Below, one piece after another: positions 49,276 to 58,010 of a stretch of DNA of 64,000 nucleotides. The stretch covers positions 1,798,001 to 1,862,000 of the forward strand of contig NZ_SNWR01000001.1 in NCBI RefSeq assembly GCF_004362215.1. Direction: 5' to 3'. Every line of letters begins with the position of its first letter. The stretch's first letter is position 1. Under the pieces are notes generated by a model that worked only from the letters and a program-made list of their open reading frames with translations, was not told where the DNA came from and ran no database searches. The position numbers and the translations under genes are program-made. This DNA is from Paractinoplanes brasiliensis. Lineage in GTDB: Bacteria; Actinomycetota; Actinomycetes; Mycobacteriales; Micromonosporaceae.

Positions 49276-49430
49276 CTCACCCTCGGCGAAGGGGTCGTTC
49301 GCAGGCCTTCAAAGCCGGGCAAAGGGGGGTGATCCTCGGACACGTTTGTAGGATTCCCACAACAGTCGTCGTAGGGTTTGGTAGACGCCGCCAACCCCGC
49401 AACCGCGACCGATCCGGAAGAGTCGAGGAC

Positions 49431-50375
49431 GTGCTCGCCGTACTCTCCCCCGGCCAGGGTTCCCAGAAGCCCGGCTTCCTGACCCCGTGGCTCGACCTGC
49501 CCGGCGCCGACACCAACCTGCGGTGGTGGTCGGCACTCGCCGGCGCCGACCTGCTGCGTCTCGGCACCGTGGCCGAGGCCGACGAGATCAAAGACACCGC
49601 CCGTACGCAACCTCTGCTGGTCGCCGCGTCACTGCTCGCGGCCGGCGAGCTGCCGCTGGAACAGGTCGACGTGGTCGCCGGTCACAGCGTCGGCGAGCTG
49701 GGCGCGACGGCGATCGCGGGGGTGTTCTCGGCTGAGGTCGCGATCGCGCTGGCCGGCGTACGGGGGAAGGAAATGGCTGCTGCCTGCGCGCTGGAACCCA
49801 CGGGGATGAGCGCGGTGCTCGGCGGCGACCCTGAGGAGGTGCTCGCCGCGCTCGAGAAGCACGGCCTGCACCCGGCCAACCGCAACGCCACCGGCCAGGT
49901 CGTCGCGGCCGGGTCGCTCGACGGGCTGGCCCAGCTGGCGGCCGAGCCGCCCGAGAAGGCCCGCGTACGCCCCCTCGAGGTCGCAGGCGCATTCCACACG
50001 CCCTACATGGCGCCCGCCGAGACCGCGCTGGCCGCCGTCGCCGGTGGGATGACCGTCGCCGATCCCGTCCGCACGCTGCTGTCCGACCTGGACGGCACGG
50101 CTGTGACGCAGGGCCGCGAGATGGTCGAGCGCCTGGTCCGCCAGGTCACCGCGCCGGTCCGCTGGGATCTTGTGATGCGCGCGCTGGCCGATCTCGGCGT
50201 CACCGGCGTGATCGAGCTGCCGCCCGCCGGCACCCTGGCCGGGCTGGTCAAGCGCGAGCTCAAGGGCGAAGGGGCCCCTGAGATCGTCACCCTCAACACG
50301 CCGGACGACCTGCCCGCCGCCCGCGACCTCATCGCCCGGCACAGTGGGCACCCGATCGAAGGAGCAACACGATGA
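49431..50375 (+). CDS. fabD: malonyl-CoA:ACP transacylase
   Basis: Transfers malonyl from CoA to the acyl carrier protein for fatty-acid elongation; 314 residues. The N-terminal VLSPGQGSQKPGFL is the oxyanion-hole segment, the nucleophile is Ser in VVAGHSVGELGA (about residue 84), and the catalytic His is in VAGAFHTPYM. GTG 49431 has GGAAGAG about eight bases upstream. TTGT-N9-ACAA at 49346-49362 in the promoter region is a possible but weak FasR site. Its stop overlaps the fabH start (ATGA). Confidence 0.95.
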   Translation: MLAVLSPGQGSQKPGFLTPWLDLPGADTNLRWWSALAGADLLRLGTVAEADEIKDTARTQPLLVAASLLAAGELPLEQVDVVAGHSVGELGATAIAGVFSAEVAIALAGVRGKEMAAACALEPTGMSAVLGGDPEEVLAALEKHGLHPANRNATGQVVAAGSLDGLAQLAAEPPEKARVRPLEVAGAFHTPYMAPAETALAAVAGGMTVADPVRTLLSDLDGTAVTQGREMVERLVRQVTAPVRWDLVMRALADLGVTGVIELPPAGTLAGLVKRELKGEGAPEIVTLNTPDDLPAARDLIARHSGHPIEGATR

Positions 50376-51322
50376 CCGCGGGCACCCGCATTCTCGCGAT
50401 GGGGCACTACCAGCCCTCGCGCGTCGTCACCAACGACGATCTCGCGGCGACGATCGACACCAACGACGAGTGGATCAAGAGCCGGGTCGGCATCGCCGAG
50501 CGGCGGATCGCCGACGGCGAGTCGGTCGCCGACATGGCCACCTTCGCGGCCGAGAAGGCGCTGGCCGCCTCGGGCCTGACCGCGGCCGACATCGACCTGG
50601 TCACCGTGGCCACCTGCTCCTCGGTCGACCGCTGCCCCAACGTGGCGACCCGGGTGGCGGCGCGGCTGGGCATCAACGCCCCCGCGGCGTACGACCTCAA
50701 CACCGCGTGTTCCGGCTTCTCGTACGCGCTGGGCACCGCCGACCACGCGGTCCGGGCCGGCGCGTCGCGCAACGCCCTGGTCATCGGCGCCGAGAAGCTG
50801 TCCGACGTCACCGACTGGACGAACCGTACGACCGCCGTGCTCTTCGGCGACGGCGCCGGCGCGGCCATCGTGACCGGGGTGGCCGACGGTGAGCAGCCCG
50901 GCATCGGCCCGGTGCTGTGGGGCTCGGCGCCCGAGAAGGGTGACGCCCTGCGCATCGAGGGCTGGCAGCCCTACATCGAGCAGGACGGCCAGACGGTGTT
51001 CCGCTGGGCGACCACCGCGCTCGCCCCGTTCGCACTCGAGACCTGCGAGAAGGCCGGGATCAAGCCGTCCGAGCTGGCCGCTTTCGTGCCGCACCAGGCC
51101 AACACCCGCATCATCGACGGCATCGTCAAGCGTCTGGGCCTGGGCCCCGAGGTCGTCGTGGCCAAGGACATCATCCACTCGGGCAACACCTCCGCGGCCA
51201 GTGTGCCGCTGGCCCTGTCGAAGCTGATCGAGAGCGGCGAGGTCGCCTCGGGCGCCCCGGTGCTGCTCTTCGGCTTCGGCGGCGGCCTCACCTACGCCGG
51301 CCAGGTCGTTCGCTGTCCGTAA
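50372..51322 (+). CDS. fabH: beta-ketoacyl-ACP synthase III
   Basis: Starts fatty-acid chains by condensing acyl-CoA with malonyl-ACP; 316 residues. The catalytic Cys is in DLNTACSGFSYALG (about residue 112), His in FVPHQANTRIIDG and Asn in IHSGNTSAASVP. In actinobacteria FabH accepts branched acyl-CoA starters, giving iso and anteiso lipids. The gene overlaps fabD by four bases. It is followed by acpP after 51 bases. Confidence 0.96.
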   Translation: MTAGTRILAMGHYQPSRVVTNDDLAATIDTNDEWIKSRVGIAERRIADGESVADMATFAAEKALAASGLTAADIDLVTVATCSSVDRCPNVATRVAARLGINAPAAYDLNTACSGFSYALGTADHAVRAGASRNALVIGAEKLSDVTDWTNRTTAVLFGDGAGAAIVTGVADGEQPGIGPVLWGSAPEKGDALRIEGWQPYIEQDGQTVFRWATTALAPFALETCEKAGIKPSELAAFVPHQANTRIIDGIVKRLGLGPEVVVAKDIIHSGNTSAASVPLALSKLIESGEVASGAPVLLFGFGGGLTYAGQVVRCP

Positions 51323-51373
51323 GCGTTGATCAACCGGAGCAGTCCCCACCCATTGGAGAGGAAACACCAGAAC

Positions 51374-51616
51374 ATGGCTACTCGCGAAGAGATCACCTTG
51401 GGCCTCGCCGAGATCCTCGAGGAGGTCGCCGGCGTGAACCCGGACGACGTCGCCGAGGGCAAGTCCTTCACCGACGACCTGGACGTCGACTCGCTGTCCA
51501 TGGTCGAGGTCGTGGTGGCCGCCGAGGAGAAGTTCGGCGTCAAGATCCCCGACAACGAGGTGCAGAACCTCAAGACCGTCGGCGACGCCGTCAGCTACAT
51601 CGAGGCGAACCACTGA
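51374..51616 (+). CDS. acpP: acyl carrier protein
   Basis: Eighty-residue carrier protein that holds the growing acyl chain on a 4'-phosphopantetheine arm. The modified serine is Ser40 in DVDSLSMVE. Strongly acidic with the four-helix pattern of ACPs. AGAGGA lies about eleven bases before the ATG. Only one base separates its stop from the fabF start. Confidence 0.97.
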   Translation: MATREEITLGLAEILEEVAGVNPDDVAEGKSFTDDLDVDSLSMVEVVVAAEEKFGVKIPDNEVQNLKTVGDAVSYIEANH

Positions 51617-51617
51617 C

Positions 51618-52844
51618 ATGAGTAACGTCGACGTCGTCGTCACCGGGCTCGGCGCGACCACCCCGTTGGGCGGGGACGTCGCGTCCACCTGGGACGCTTT
51701 GCTGGCCGGCCGCTCCGGGGTGAGCCGACTCACCGCGGAGTGGGCCGAGCAGCTCACTGTCAAGATCGGGGCGCAGCTCAAGGTCGACCCGTCCGAGGTC
51801 ATCGAGCGGGTGCGGATGCGCCGGCTCGACCGTTCCGAGGCCATCGCGCTGATCGCCGCCAAGCAGGCCTGGGCCGACGCCGGCCTGGAGGGCGCCGAGA
51901 TCGACAAGGAACGCCTGGCCGTCAGCCTCGGCAGCGGCATAGGGGGTGCCCTCACGCTGCTCAGCCAGGACGACATCCTGGAGGAGTCCGGGCAGCGCAA
52001 GGTCAGCCCGCACACGGTGCCGATGCTCATGCCCAACGGGCCGGCGGCCTGGGTCGGCATCGAGCTCGGGGCGCAGGCCGGGGTGCACGCCATGGCCAGC
52101 GCCTGCGCGACCGGCGCCGAGGCGATGGCTCTGGGCCTCGACATCATCCGGTCCGGCCGGGCCGACATGGTTCTGGCGGGTGGCACCGAAGCGGTGATCC
52201 ACCCCCTGCCGTACGCCGGTTTCGCCAACATGCGGGCCATGTCGACCCGCAACGACGAGCCGGAGAAGGCCTCCCGTCCGTGGGACAAGGGGCGCGACGG
52301 GTTCGTCTTCGGCGAGGGTTCGGGCGCGCTGGTGCTCGAACGGGCCGACCACGCGAAGGCCCGCGGCGCGCGGATCTACGCACGGCTGGCCGGCGCCGGC
52401 ATCACCTCGGACGGCTACGACATCGTCCAGCCCGACCCGGAGTGCAAGGGCGGGGCGCGGGCGATGAGCCGGGCGATCCGCGACGCCGGGCTGACCGGCG
52501 CCGACATCGCGCACGTCAACGCCCACGCCACGTCGACCCCGGTCGGCGACATGGGCGAGATCGTCGGCATCAAGGCGGCGGTCGGCACCCACCCGGTGAT
52601 CACCTCGACCAAGTCGATGTCCGGTCACCTGCTGGGCGCGGCGGGCGCTCTCGAGTCGATCGCCACCATCCTGGCCATCCGGGACGGCGTGGTTCCGCCC
52701 ACGATCAACCTGGACGACCCGGACGACAAACTCGACCTCGACGTGGCGGCGCACAAGGCCCGCCCGCTCGAGATCAACGCGGCGATGAACAACTCGTTCG
52801 GCTTCGGCGGTCACAACGTCGCGCTCGTCTTCACCCGCGCCTGA
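51618..52844 (+). CDS. fabF: beta-ketoacyl-ACP synthase II
   Basis: Elongating condensing enzyme of 408 residues. The catalytic triad is visible: Cys in AMASACATGAEAM (about residue 163), His in VNAHATSTPVGD and His in STKSMSGHLLGAAGA. It is the KasA/FabF counterpart (Rv2245). It starts one base after acpP and ends the four-gene operon, followed by a strong terminator. Confidence 0.96.
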   Translation: MSNVDVVVTGLGATTPLGGDVASTWDALLAGRSGVSRLTAEWAEQLTVKIGAQLKVDPSEVIERVRMRRLDRSEAIALIAAKQAWADAGLEGAEIDKERLAVSLGSGIGGALTLLSQDDILEESGQRKVSPHTVPMLMPNGPAAWVGIELGAQAGVHAMASACATGAEAMALGLDIIRSGRADMVLAGGTEAVIHPLPYAGFANMRAMSTRNDEPEKASRPWDKGRDGFVFGEGSGALVLERADHAKARGARIYARLAGAGITSDGYDIVQPDPECKGGARAMSRAIRDAGLTGADIAHVNAHATSTPVGDMGEIVGIKAAVGTHPVITSTKSMSGHLLGAAGALESIATILAIRDGVVPPTINLDDPDDKLDLDVAAHKARPLEINAAMNNSFGFGGHNVALVFTRA

Positions 52845-52859
52845 TCGTTGACCTCCAGG

Positions 52860-52885
52860 AGGGCCCGGCCGCTCGGCCGGGCCCT
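52860..52885 (+). terminator. terminator of the fab operon
   Basis: A perfect 11-base stem (AGGGCCCGGCC with GGCCGGGCCCT) around a GCTC loop, followed by TTTC, 15 bases after the fabF stop. It also separates the convergent GH3 gene. Confidence 0.85.
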
Positions 52886-52886
52886 T

Positions 52887-54602
52887 TCAACACGCCGTAC
52901 GGGGTAGTCCCGGCACCGCGACCGGTGACCGGCCCGGGGCTTTGGCCTTGCCCGCGACCACGGCGGCCAGGGCGTTCAGCGACAACTTGCTCGACGAGTA
53001 CGTGGCCACGAGCACCGGCGACTTCGCGGCGGCCAGCAGGTATGGCGTGTCCATGGCAACCGTCACCCGAGCCGCCGGCGAGAGGTCCACCGACTTGTCC
53101 CCGTAGCCGACGAGGTGGATCACCGTGCCGCCCGCGGCCCGTACGTCGAAACCCTGAGCCTGCAGAGCCCGTACGAGGTTCACGCGCGCCACCTCACGGC
53201 CGCCCGACGCCGTGACGGTGACCGGCCCGCTCAGCAGCGCCCCCGAGCAGGGCCCGCGCAGCACCGTGATCGACGCGGCGTCGAGCGCCCCGACCGCCTG
53301 CTCGTGGGCCGGCGAGGCGACAACCGACAGGCCGGGCTGCTTCTTGGCGGCGGTGCGGAATTTGAGCGTCAGGATGCGGGTGGCCGCCTGGACCAGGCGT
53401 TCCTTCTTGAGCGAGCCGTCCTTGAGCCCGGCCAGGATGCCGTCGCGGGCGGCGGCGATGTTCGGCGGCATCAGCAGCATGTCGTTGCCGGCGTTGAGGG
53501 CCCGTACGGCGGCCTCGCCCGGCGCCCATTTCATCGCGGGCGGCATGTTCATCGCGTCGGTGACCGCGACGCCGGTGAACTTGAGTTGCCCGCGCAGCAC
53601 ATCCGTCATGATCTTTTTGGAGAACGTGGCCGGCACGCCCTTGTCGAGCGCCTGCAGGTCGAGGTGGCCGGACATGACCACGCCGGCGCCCGCGTCCACG
53701 CCCGACCTGAACGGCGGCAGGTCCTGAGCCGTCAAGGCGGCCTTGCTCTGCGTCACCACGGGCAGGCCCTCGTGGCTGTCGCCGCTGGTGTGCCCGTGCC
53801 CCGGGAAGTGCTTCAGTCCCGCGGCAACCCCAGAGCCTTCCAGACCCCGTACGGCGGAAGCGACCTGAGCGGCGTTGGCCTTGGCATCGCTGCCGAACGC
53901 GCGCGAGCCGATCACCGTGTTCGCGGGTGGGCCGAGGGTGTCGGCGACCGGGGCGAAGTCCACCGTGATGCCCATGGCGGCCAGTTCCTCACCCGCGGCC
54001 CGCCAGGCCCCCTCGGTGAGCTTGGGTTGACCAGCCGCGCCCGTGCCCATGGCCGACGGCAGCATGGTGACGCCCTCGGTGACACGCGTGACAACCCCGT
54101 ACTCCTGATCCGTGCCGATCATCAGCGGGGCGCCACCGGGAAGTTGCCGGGCCGCGGCCTGCAGACCGTCGGTCAGCTCCCGGACCTGCTTCGGGTTCTC
54201 GACGTTGGTGGTCGGGTTGGTGGCGCCGGTCGGGTCCTTGGCGGTGAAGCCGACCAGGATCAGGCCGCCCAGCCGGAACTTGGTGATCATCTCGGCGGGC
54301 GTGTTCACCCCGGCCAGCCCCTGGTTGCCGGCGGCCGAGCCTTTGTCCACGGTCGTCGCGTTGCTCCCGTACGCGTACGGCATGAGCACCTGACCGGCCA
54401 GGTCGGCGTCGCTCATCGCGGCCACGGCGGCGGCCGCGCTCGCCGCCGGATCAGCCGGTGCCAAGGCCGGCGTGGAGGGCAGCACCGAGGGCAAGGCCGG
54501 TGGCGCCGAGGCAGTGGCCTGCGGCGGCGGGGCGTCGTCCGACCCGCACGCCGCGGCGGCCAGCACGAGCGGGAGGAACAGGGCGGCTCGGACGATCCTC
54601 AT
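52887..54602 (-). CDS. lipoprotein beta-N-acetylhexosaminidase (GH3, NagZ-like)
   Basis: Glycoside hydrolase family 3 protein, 571 residues, attached to the outer face of the membrane: signal peptide with lipobox LAAAAC (Cys at residue 19) and a proline/alanine linker. The N-terminal GH3 domain has the NagZ-type KHFPGHGHTSGDSHEGLP, in which the His of the catalytic Asp-His pair lies, and GVAVTDAMNMPP containing the nucleophile Asp. A C-terminal domain with few features follows. It probably trims muropeptides or GlcNAc-containing glycans. Transcribed after DUF3145, convergent with fabF. Confidence 0.9.
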   Translation of the reverse strand: MRIVRAALFLPLVLAAAACGSDDAPPPQATASAPPALPSVLPSTPALAPADPAASAAAAVAAMSDADLAGQVLMPYAYGSNATTVDKGSAAGNQGLAGVNTPAEMITKFRLGGLILVGFTAKDPTGATNPTTNVENPKQVRELTDGLQAAARQLPGGAPLMIGTDQEYGVVTRVTEGVTMLPSAMGTGAAGQPKLTEGAWRAAGEELAAMGITVDFAPVADTLGPPANTVIGSRAFGSDAKANAAQVASAVRGLEGSGVAAGLKHFPGHGHTSGDSHEGLPVVTQSKAALTAQDLPPFRSGVDAGAGVVMSGHLDLQALDKGVPATFSKKIMTDVLRGQLKFTGVAVTDAMNMPPAMKWAPGEAAVRALNAGNDMLLMPPNIAAARDGILAGLKDGSLKKERLVQAATRILTLKFRTAAKKQPGLSVVASPAHEQAVGALDAASITVLRGPCSGALLSGPVTVTASGGREVARVNLVRALQAQGFDVRAAGGTVIHLVGYGDKSVDLSPAARVTVAMDTPYLLAAAKSPVLVATYSSSKLSLNALAAVVAGKAKAPGRSPVAVPGLPRTAC

Positions 54603-54644
54603 GAGAGCATCGAATCAGGGGGCCATTCGGGCGTAACGCGCGGG

Positions 54645-55136
54645 TCAGCCCACCCGGGTCAGCAGGGTCACCGGGGCGCCGTCACCCGCGTACCGGTAAG
54701 GCTCGAGCTCGGCGTCCCAGGCGGAGCCGAGCGCCTTTTCCAGGGCATGCGAAAGGGCCTCCGGCGCCCGCGCGGAGGCCATGATCGAGCGCAACCGGTC
54801 CTCGCCGATCTGGATGTCGCCCGACGCGCCCATGATCCCGTGAAAGAGGCCGCGACCCGGGACGTGCATGAAACGCTCGCCGTCAACACCCGGGCTCGGT
54901 TCCTCGGTCACCTCGAAACGGATCATGGGCCACTGCCGGAGGGCAGCAGCCAGCTCGGCGCCAGTACCGGCCCGGCCGGTCCAGCTGCACTCGGCGCGCC
55001 GCATGCCGGGGTCGACCGGCTGCGGTGTCCAGTGCAGCGTGACCGGCGCTGTCAGTACGCGCGCGATCGCCCACTCGACGTGTTGGCACACGGCAAGTGG
55101 GGTCGAGTGGACGTATACGACGCCACACGTTGGCAC
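54645..55136 (-). CDS. DUF3145 protein
   Basis: Protein of 163 residues of the actinobacterial DUF3145 family (function unknown), the counterpart of the gene next to fabF in Streptomyces coelicolor. Recognisable segments: CGVVYVHSTPLAVCQHVEWA, MRRAECSWTGRAGTGAEL and GRGLFHGIMGASGDIQIGED. The GTG start has GGGAGG five bases upstream. Its stable position after the fab genes suggests a link to envelope or lipid metabolism. Confidence 0.88.
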   Translation of the reverse strand: MPTCGVVYVHSTPLAVCQHVEWAIARVLTAPVTLHWTPQPVDPGMRRAECSWTGRAGTGAELAAALRQWPMIRFEVTEEPSPGVDGERFMHVPGRGLFHGIMGASGDIQIGEDRLRSIMASARAPEALSHALEKALGSAWDAELEPYRYAGDGAPVTLLTRVG

Positions 55137-55369
55137 GGTGACCTCCCGAAGACCGAGGTGCGTCTTCCCCTACGACCTCGACCGCGGTTGATCGTGTCCC
55201 ATGATGCCGGTTGGTACGGATGGTGCGCCAGAGAATCGGCAACATCGACATCGGATCGGCCGTAGTGGCACACCCTGCTCAACGCCTCAACCTGCTCGTA
55301 CGGCACGGTCGCCGAGCATCGTGTAGAGTTGCCACGGCCTTTTTTCTGCTTTTCCCAAGGAGTTCCGCC

Positions 55370-55696
55370 GTGGCGAGCAACACCTCAAAGACCGCCCGCG
55401 CATCAGTTCGCGCCGGCCAGGGATCCGGCGGCGCCCTGAGCGTGCTGGGTGAGTACAAGTACCTCATCCCGCTGGCCAACGGCCGCTTCGCCTATGTGCG
55501 GAACCTGACCAACGGCAAGACCGCGCACCTCAAGACCGACTCGGACGCCTTCGTCGAGGAGATCCGCGCTCTCTCGGCGGCCGGTCACGGTGCCAAGATC
55601 CGCGCCGAGCTGGGCGCGCTCGACGAGGCGAACCCGTCGCACGGCTGGGCCGCCACCGAGAAGCGTCTGGCCGAGGCCGGCGTCTTCGAGGGCTGA
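55370..55696 (+). CDS. hypothetical small basic-start protein
   Basis: About 108 residues, no family recognised. A short basic, Ser/Thr/Ala-rich N-terminus (residues 1-20) precedes a folded part (YLIPLANGRFAYVRNLTNG, KTAHLKTDSDAFVEEIRALS). AAGGAG lies seven bases before the GTG start, the reason for choosing it over longer frames. A terminator follows. The 233-base region upstream, towards DUF3145, holds its promoter and nothing else I can identify. Confidence 0.6.
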   Translation: MASNTSKTARASVRAGQGSGGALSVLGEYKYLIPLANGRFAYVRNLTNGKTAHLKTDSDAFVEEIRALSAAGHGAKIRAELGALDEANPSHGWAATEKRLAEAGVFEG

Positions 55697-55722
55697 GAAA
55701 CACCAGCGCACGAACAAGCGAG

Positions 55723-55750
55723 GCGCCTGCCGGCTACGGCCGACAGGCGC
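55723..55750 (+). terminator. terminator hairpin with T-rich tail
   Basis: GCGCCTG (55723-55729) pairs with CAGGCGC (55744-55750), followed by TTTCTT. It ends the small gene at 55370 and lies before the convergent carbonic anhydrase. Confidence 0.7.
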
Positions 55751-55840
55751 TTTCTTGCATCCCTCGAAGATCACCCACCGAGATCACCAGGGTGGATTAC
55801 CGACAAAAAGGATTTTGCGGCGGGCAGGCCGGCGGCCGGG

Positions 55841-56461
55841 TCACGGCAGGAGTTCGACCACGCCCGTGTCGAGGTCGTAGACGGCGCCGACCACGTTGAC
55901 CCGGCCCGCGGCCACCGCGTCGGCCACCACGTCGACTGTGCCCAGACGGCGGACCGTGTGGGCGACGTGCACAACCATCGCCTTCTCGGCGGCGTCGGGG
56001 TCGTCGACCCCGACCTCGCGTACGGCGGGGGCGATCTCGTCGACCAGGTAGCCGATCTCGCCGGCGGGGATCTGGCCCGCTCGCAGGGCCGCGGCGGTGG
56101 CGGCCACAGCGCCGCAGCGCTTGTGACCCAGGACCATGACCAGGGGCACACCCAGCTCGGACACGGCGAAATCGACCGAGCCCAGCACTGCCCGGTCGAC
56201 GACGTGGCCGCCGGAGCGCACCACGCAGATGGAGCCGAAGGTCTGGTCGAAGATGGCCTCGAGCGGCACCCGGGAGTCGATGCATCCGAGCACCACCGCG
56301 TGCGGCTGCTGCCGGGCGGACGAGGCGGCGGCCGCGGAGACGTCGTGCCCGTGTTCGGGGCGGCTGCTGACGAATCGCTTGTTGCCTGCCACCAGCTCCG
56401 CCAGAGCTTCCGCGGCGTTCGTGATAGGTGCGGCGGGGCCCGCCGACGGGTCGGTCGTCAT
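55841..56461 (-). CDS. beta-class carbonic anhydrase
   Basis: Zinc enzyme of 206 residues converting CO2 and bicarbonate. Zinc ligands: Cys and Asp in VVLGCIDSRVP (about residues 58-61), His and Cys in VLGHKRCGAVAA. The helical N-terminal arm (AEALAELVAGNKRF) matches the beta-class. The start at 56461 is preferred; an in-frame ATG at 56491 exists; neither has a strong Shine-Dalgarno. No transporter is adjacent, so it is probably cytoplasmic housekeeping. Confidence 0.93.
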   Translation of the reverse strand: MTTDPSAGPAAPITNAAEALAELVAGNKRFVSSRPEHGHDVSAAAASSARQQPHAVVLGCIDSRVPLEAIFDQTFGSICVVRSGGHVVDRAVLGSVDFAVSELGVPLVMVLGHKRCGAVAATAAALRAGQIPAGEIGYLVDEIAPAVREVGVDDPDAAEKAMVVHVAHTVRRLGTVDVVADAVAAGRVNVVGAVYDLDTGVVELLP

Positions 56462-56629
56462 ACGGGTGATTCTCGCCCAGTTCGACGTCATTAGCAGCGT
56501 GTGCGAGCCAATTCACGTTCCGCACGGGACTTCCGGCCCTGGCGAAGATCGGTCTGGCATTTCCGGTGATCGCGAGTGATGCTTATTACCCGTGGGTACT
56601 ACGGGACCGTGCGGATCACGGAGGTGCCC

Positions 56630-57577
56630 ATGTCCGAGCGAACGGAATTGTCTCTCCCGGACGGCGTACGGCTGAACGTCGAGGCGTACGGGCCGGAGGA
56701 TGCCCCGCTCACCGTGGTGCTGGCGCACGGCTGGTGCCAGGACAGGCGTACGTGGAAACACCAGGTCGCGGCGTTACGTCTGCTCGGCGCGCGCCGGCCG
56801 CGAGTGATCGTGTACGACACCCGGGGGCACGGTCGTTCCGGGGCGACCGGTCTCGGCGGGGCGACGCTGGGACAGCTCGGCGAGGATCTGGCCGAGGTGC
56901 TGCGCCGGTACGCCCCGAGGGGGCCGGTCGTGCTCGGTGGGCACTCGATGGGCGGCATGACGATCATGGAGTTCGCGCACGCGTACCCGGGGGTGTTCGC
57001 CGAGCGGGTCGCCGGACTGCTGTTCGTCTCGACCACCGCCGAGGGCCACACCCATACCCAGTACGGGTTGCCGGCGCGGATCGCCGCGCTGATGCGGACC
57101 GGCGAGACGATCGGCGCGGGGTTGCTGGCCCGTTCCGGCCCGTGGCGCCCGCACCGGGCCCTGCTGCCGGCGCTGCGTCCCGCCGTGCGCTGGCTGCTTT
57201 TCGGCGACGACTGCGACGAGGAGGCGCTCGACCTGGCCATGCGCTGTTTCGGCCGGGCCTCGCTGCGTTCGATCGGCGCCTTCCGCCCCTCGATCGGCGC
57301 CCAGCAGCGCCTCGACACGCTGGCCGAGCTGGGCGACGTGCCCGCCACGGTGCTGGTCGGCGAGCGGGACAGGCTGACCCCGACCGCCTGCGCCCGGTCG
57401 ATCGCCGAGGCGCTGCCGTGCGCCGAGCTGCGCGTGGTGCCGGGTGCCGGTCACATGCTGCCGCTGGAACGGCCGCACGACGTGTCAGCGGCGCTCACCG
57501 CCATCGTCGAGCGGGCCACCCCCGCTGCCCGCTGCCGCATTCGGCGTATTGCCAGCACACTCAGAAAGGCCGCGTAG
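56630..57577 (+). CDS. alpha/beta hydrolase
   Basis: Hydrolase of 315 residues with the alpha/beta fold. Nucleophile Ser in VLGGHSMGGMT (about residue 105), Asp in LVGERDRLTP and His in VPGAGHMLPLERP. The oxyanion region is VLAHGWCQDRRTW. The substrate is not determinable. GGAGGT precedes the ATG by about five bases; an in-frame ATG at 56576 would add 18 residues without a ribosome binding site. Confidence 0.9.
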   Translation: MSERTELSLPDGVRLNVEAYGPEDAPLTVVLAHGWCQDRRTWKHQVAALRLLGARRPRVIVYDTRGHGRSGATGLGGATLGQLGEDLAEVLRRYAPRGPVVLGGHSMGGMTIMEFAHAYPGVFAERVAGLLFVSTTAEGHTHTQYGLPARIAALMRTGETIGAGLLARSGPWRPHRALLPALRPAVRWLLFGDDCDEEALDLAMRCFGRASLRSIGAFRPSIGAQQRLDTLAELGDVPATVLVGERDRLTPTACARSIAEALPCAELRVVPGAGHMLPLERPHDVSAALTAIVERATPAARCRIRRIASTLRKAA

Positions 57578-57579
57578 CG

Positions 57580-57606
57580 CTGTCCACAGCCCGCGGGTTG
57601 TCCACA
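57580..57606. promoter_or_regulatory. pair of DnaA-box-like motifs
   Basis: CTGTCCACA at 57580-57588 and TTGTCCACA at 57598-57606, 18 bases apart, directly after the hydrolase stop codon. Confidence 0.45.
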
Positions 57607-57689
57607 GGCCCGCATCGCGGCGCCTCCGAAGATCCGCCACCTCGATAAAATGGCCGTGGGCGGGGGTCCCCCGGTCGGGTGGGCCCTGA

Positions 57690-57759
57690 GCTCTCGGCTC
57701 TGGGCTCTGGGCTCTGAGCTCTCGGCTCTGAGCTCTGAGTTCTGAGCTCTGAGCTCTCG
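57690..57759. repeat. heptanucleotide repeat, ten copies
   Basis: Ten uninterrupted units of GCTCT(G/C)(A/G), one with a T in position two, fill 57690-57759. The 433-base gap (57578-58010) before the helicase gene otherwise holds only the DnaA-box-like pair and no gene. Confidence 0.85.
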
Positions 57760-58010
57760 TCGTCTTGAGGTGGTCTGGTCGGCGACCGATCCGCCGCCCC
57801 GCCTCGCGCTGACACCCAGTCGGGCCGGGTGTTACGGGCCCTCCGGCGAGGACGGGGCCGCCGCGGCGCCGCCCGTGCGCGGCGGCCGCGTCGATGTGCG
57901 GGCCGGGTGAGACGCGACGGGCCTCGACGGAGTAAGTTCGAGTGCTCCCCTTACGCGAGCACGCTGCCCGAACGCGTGCATCGGGGTGCCGGAAAGAGAG
58001 ATTCACCGTC

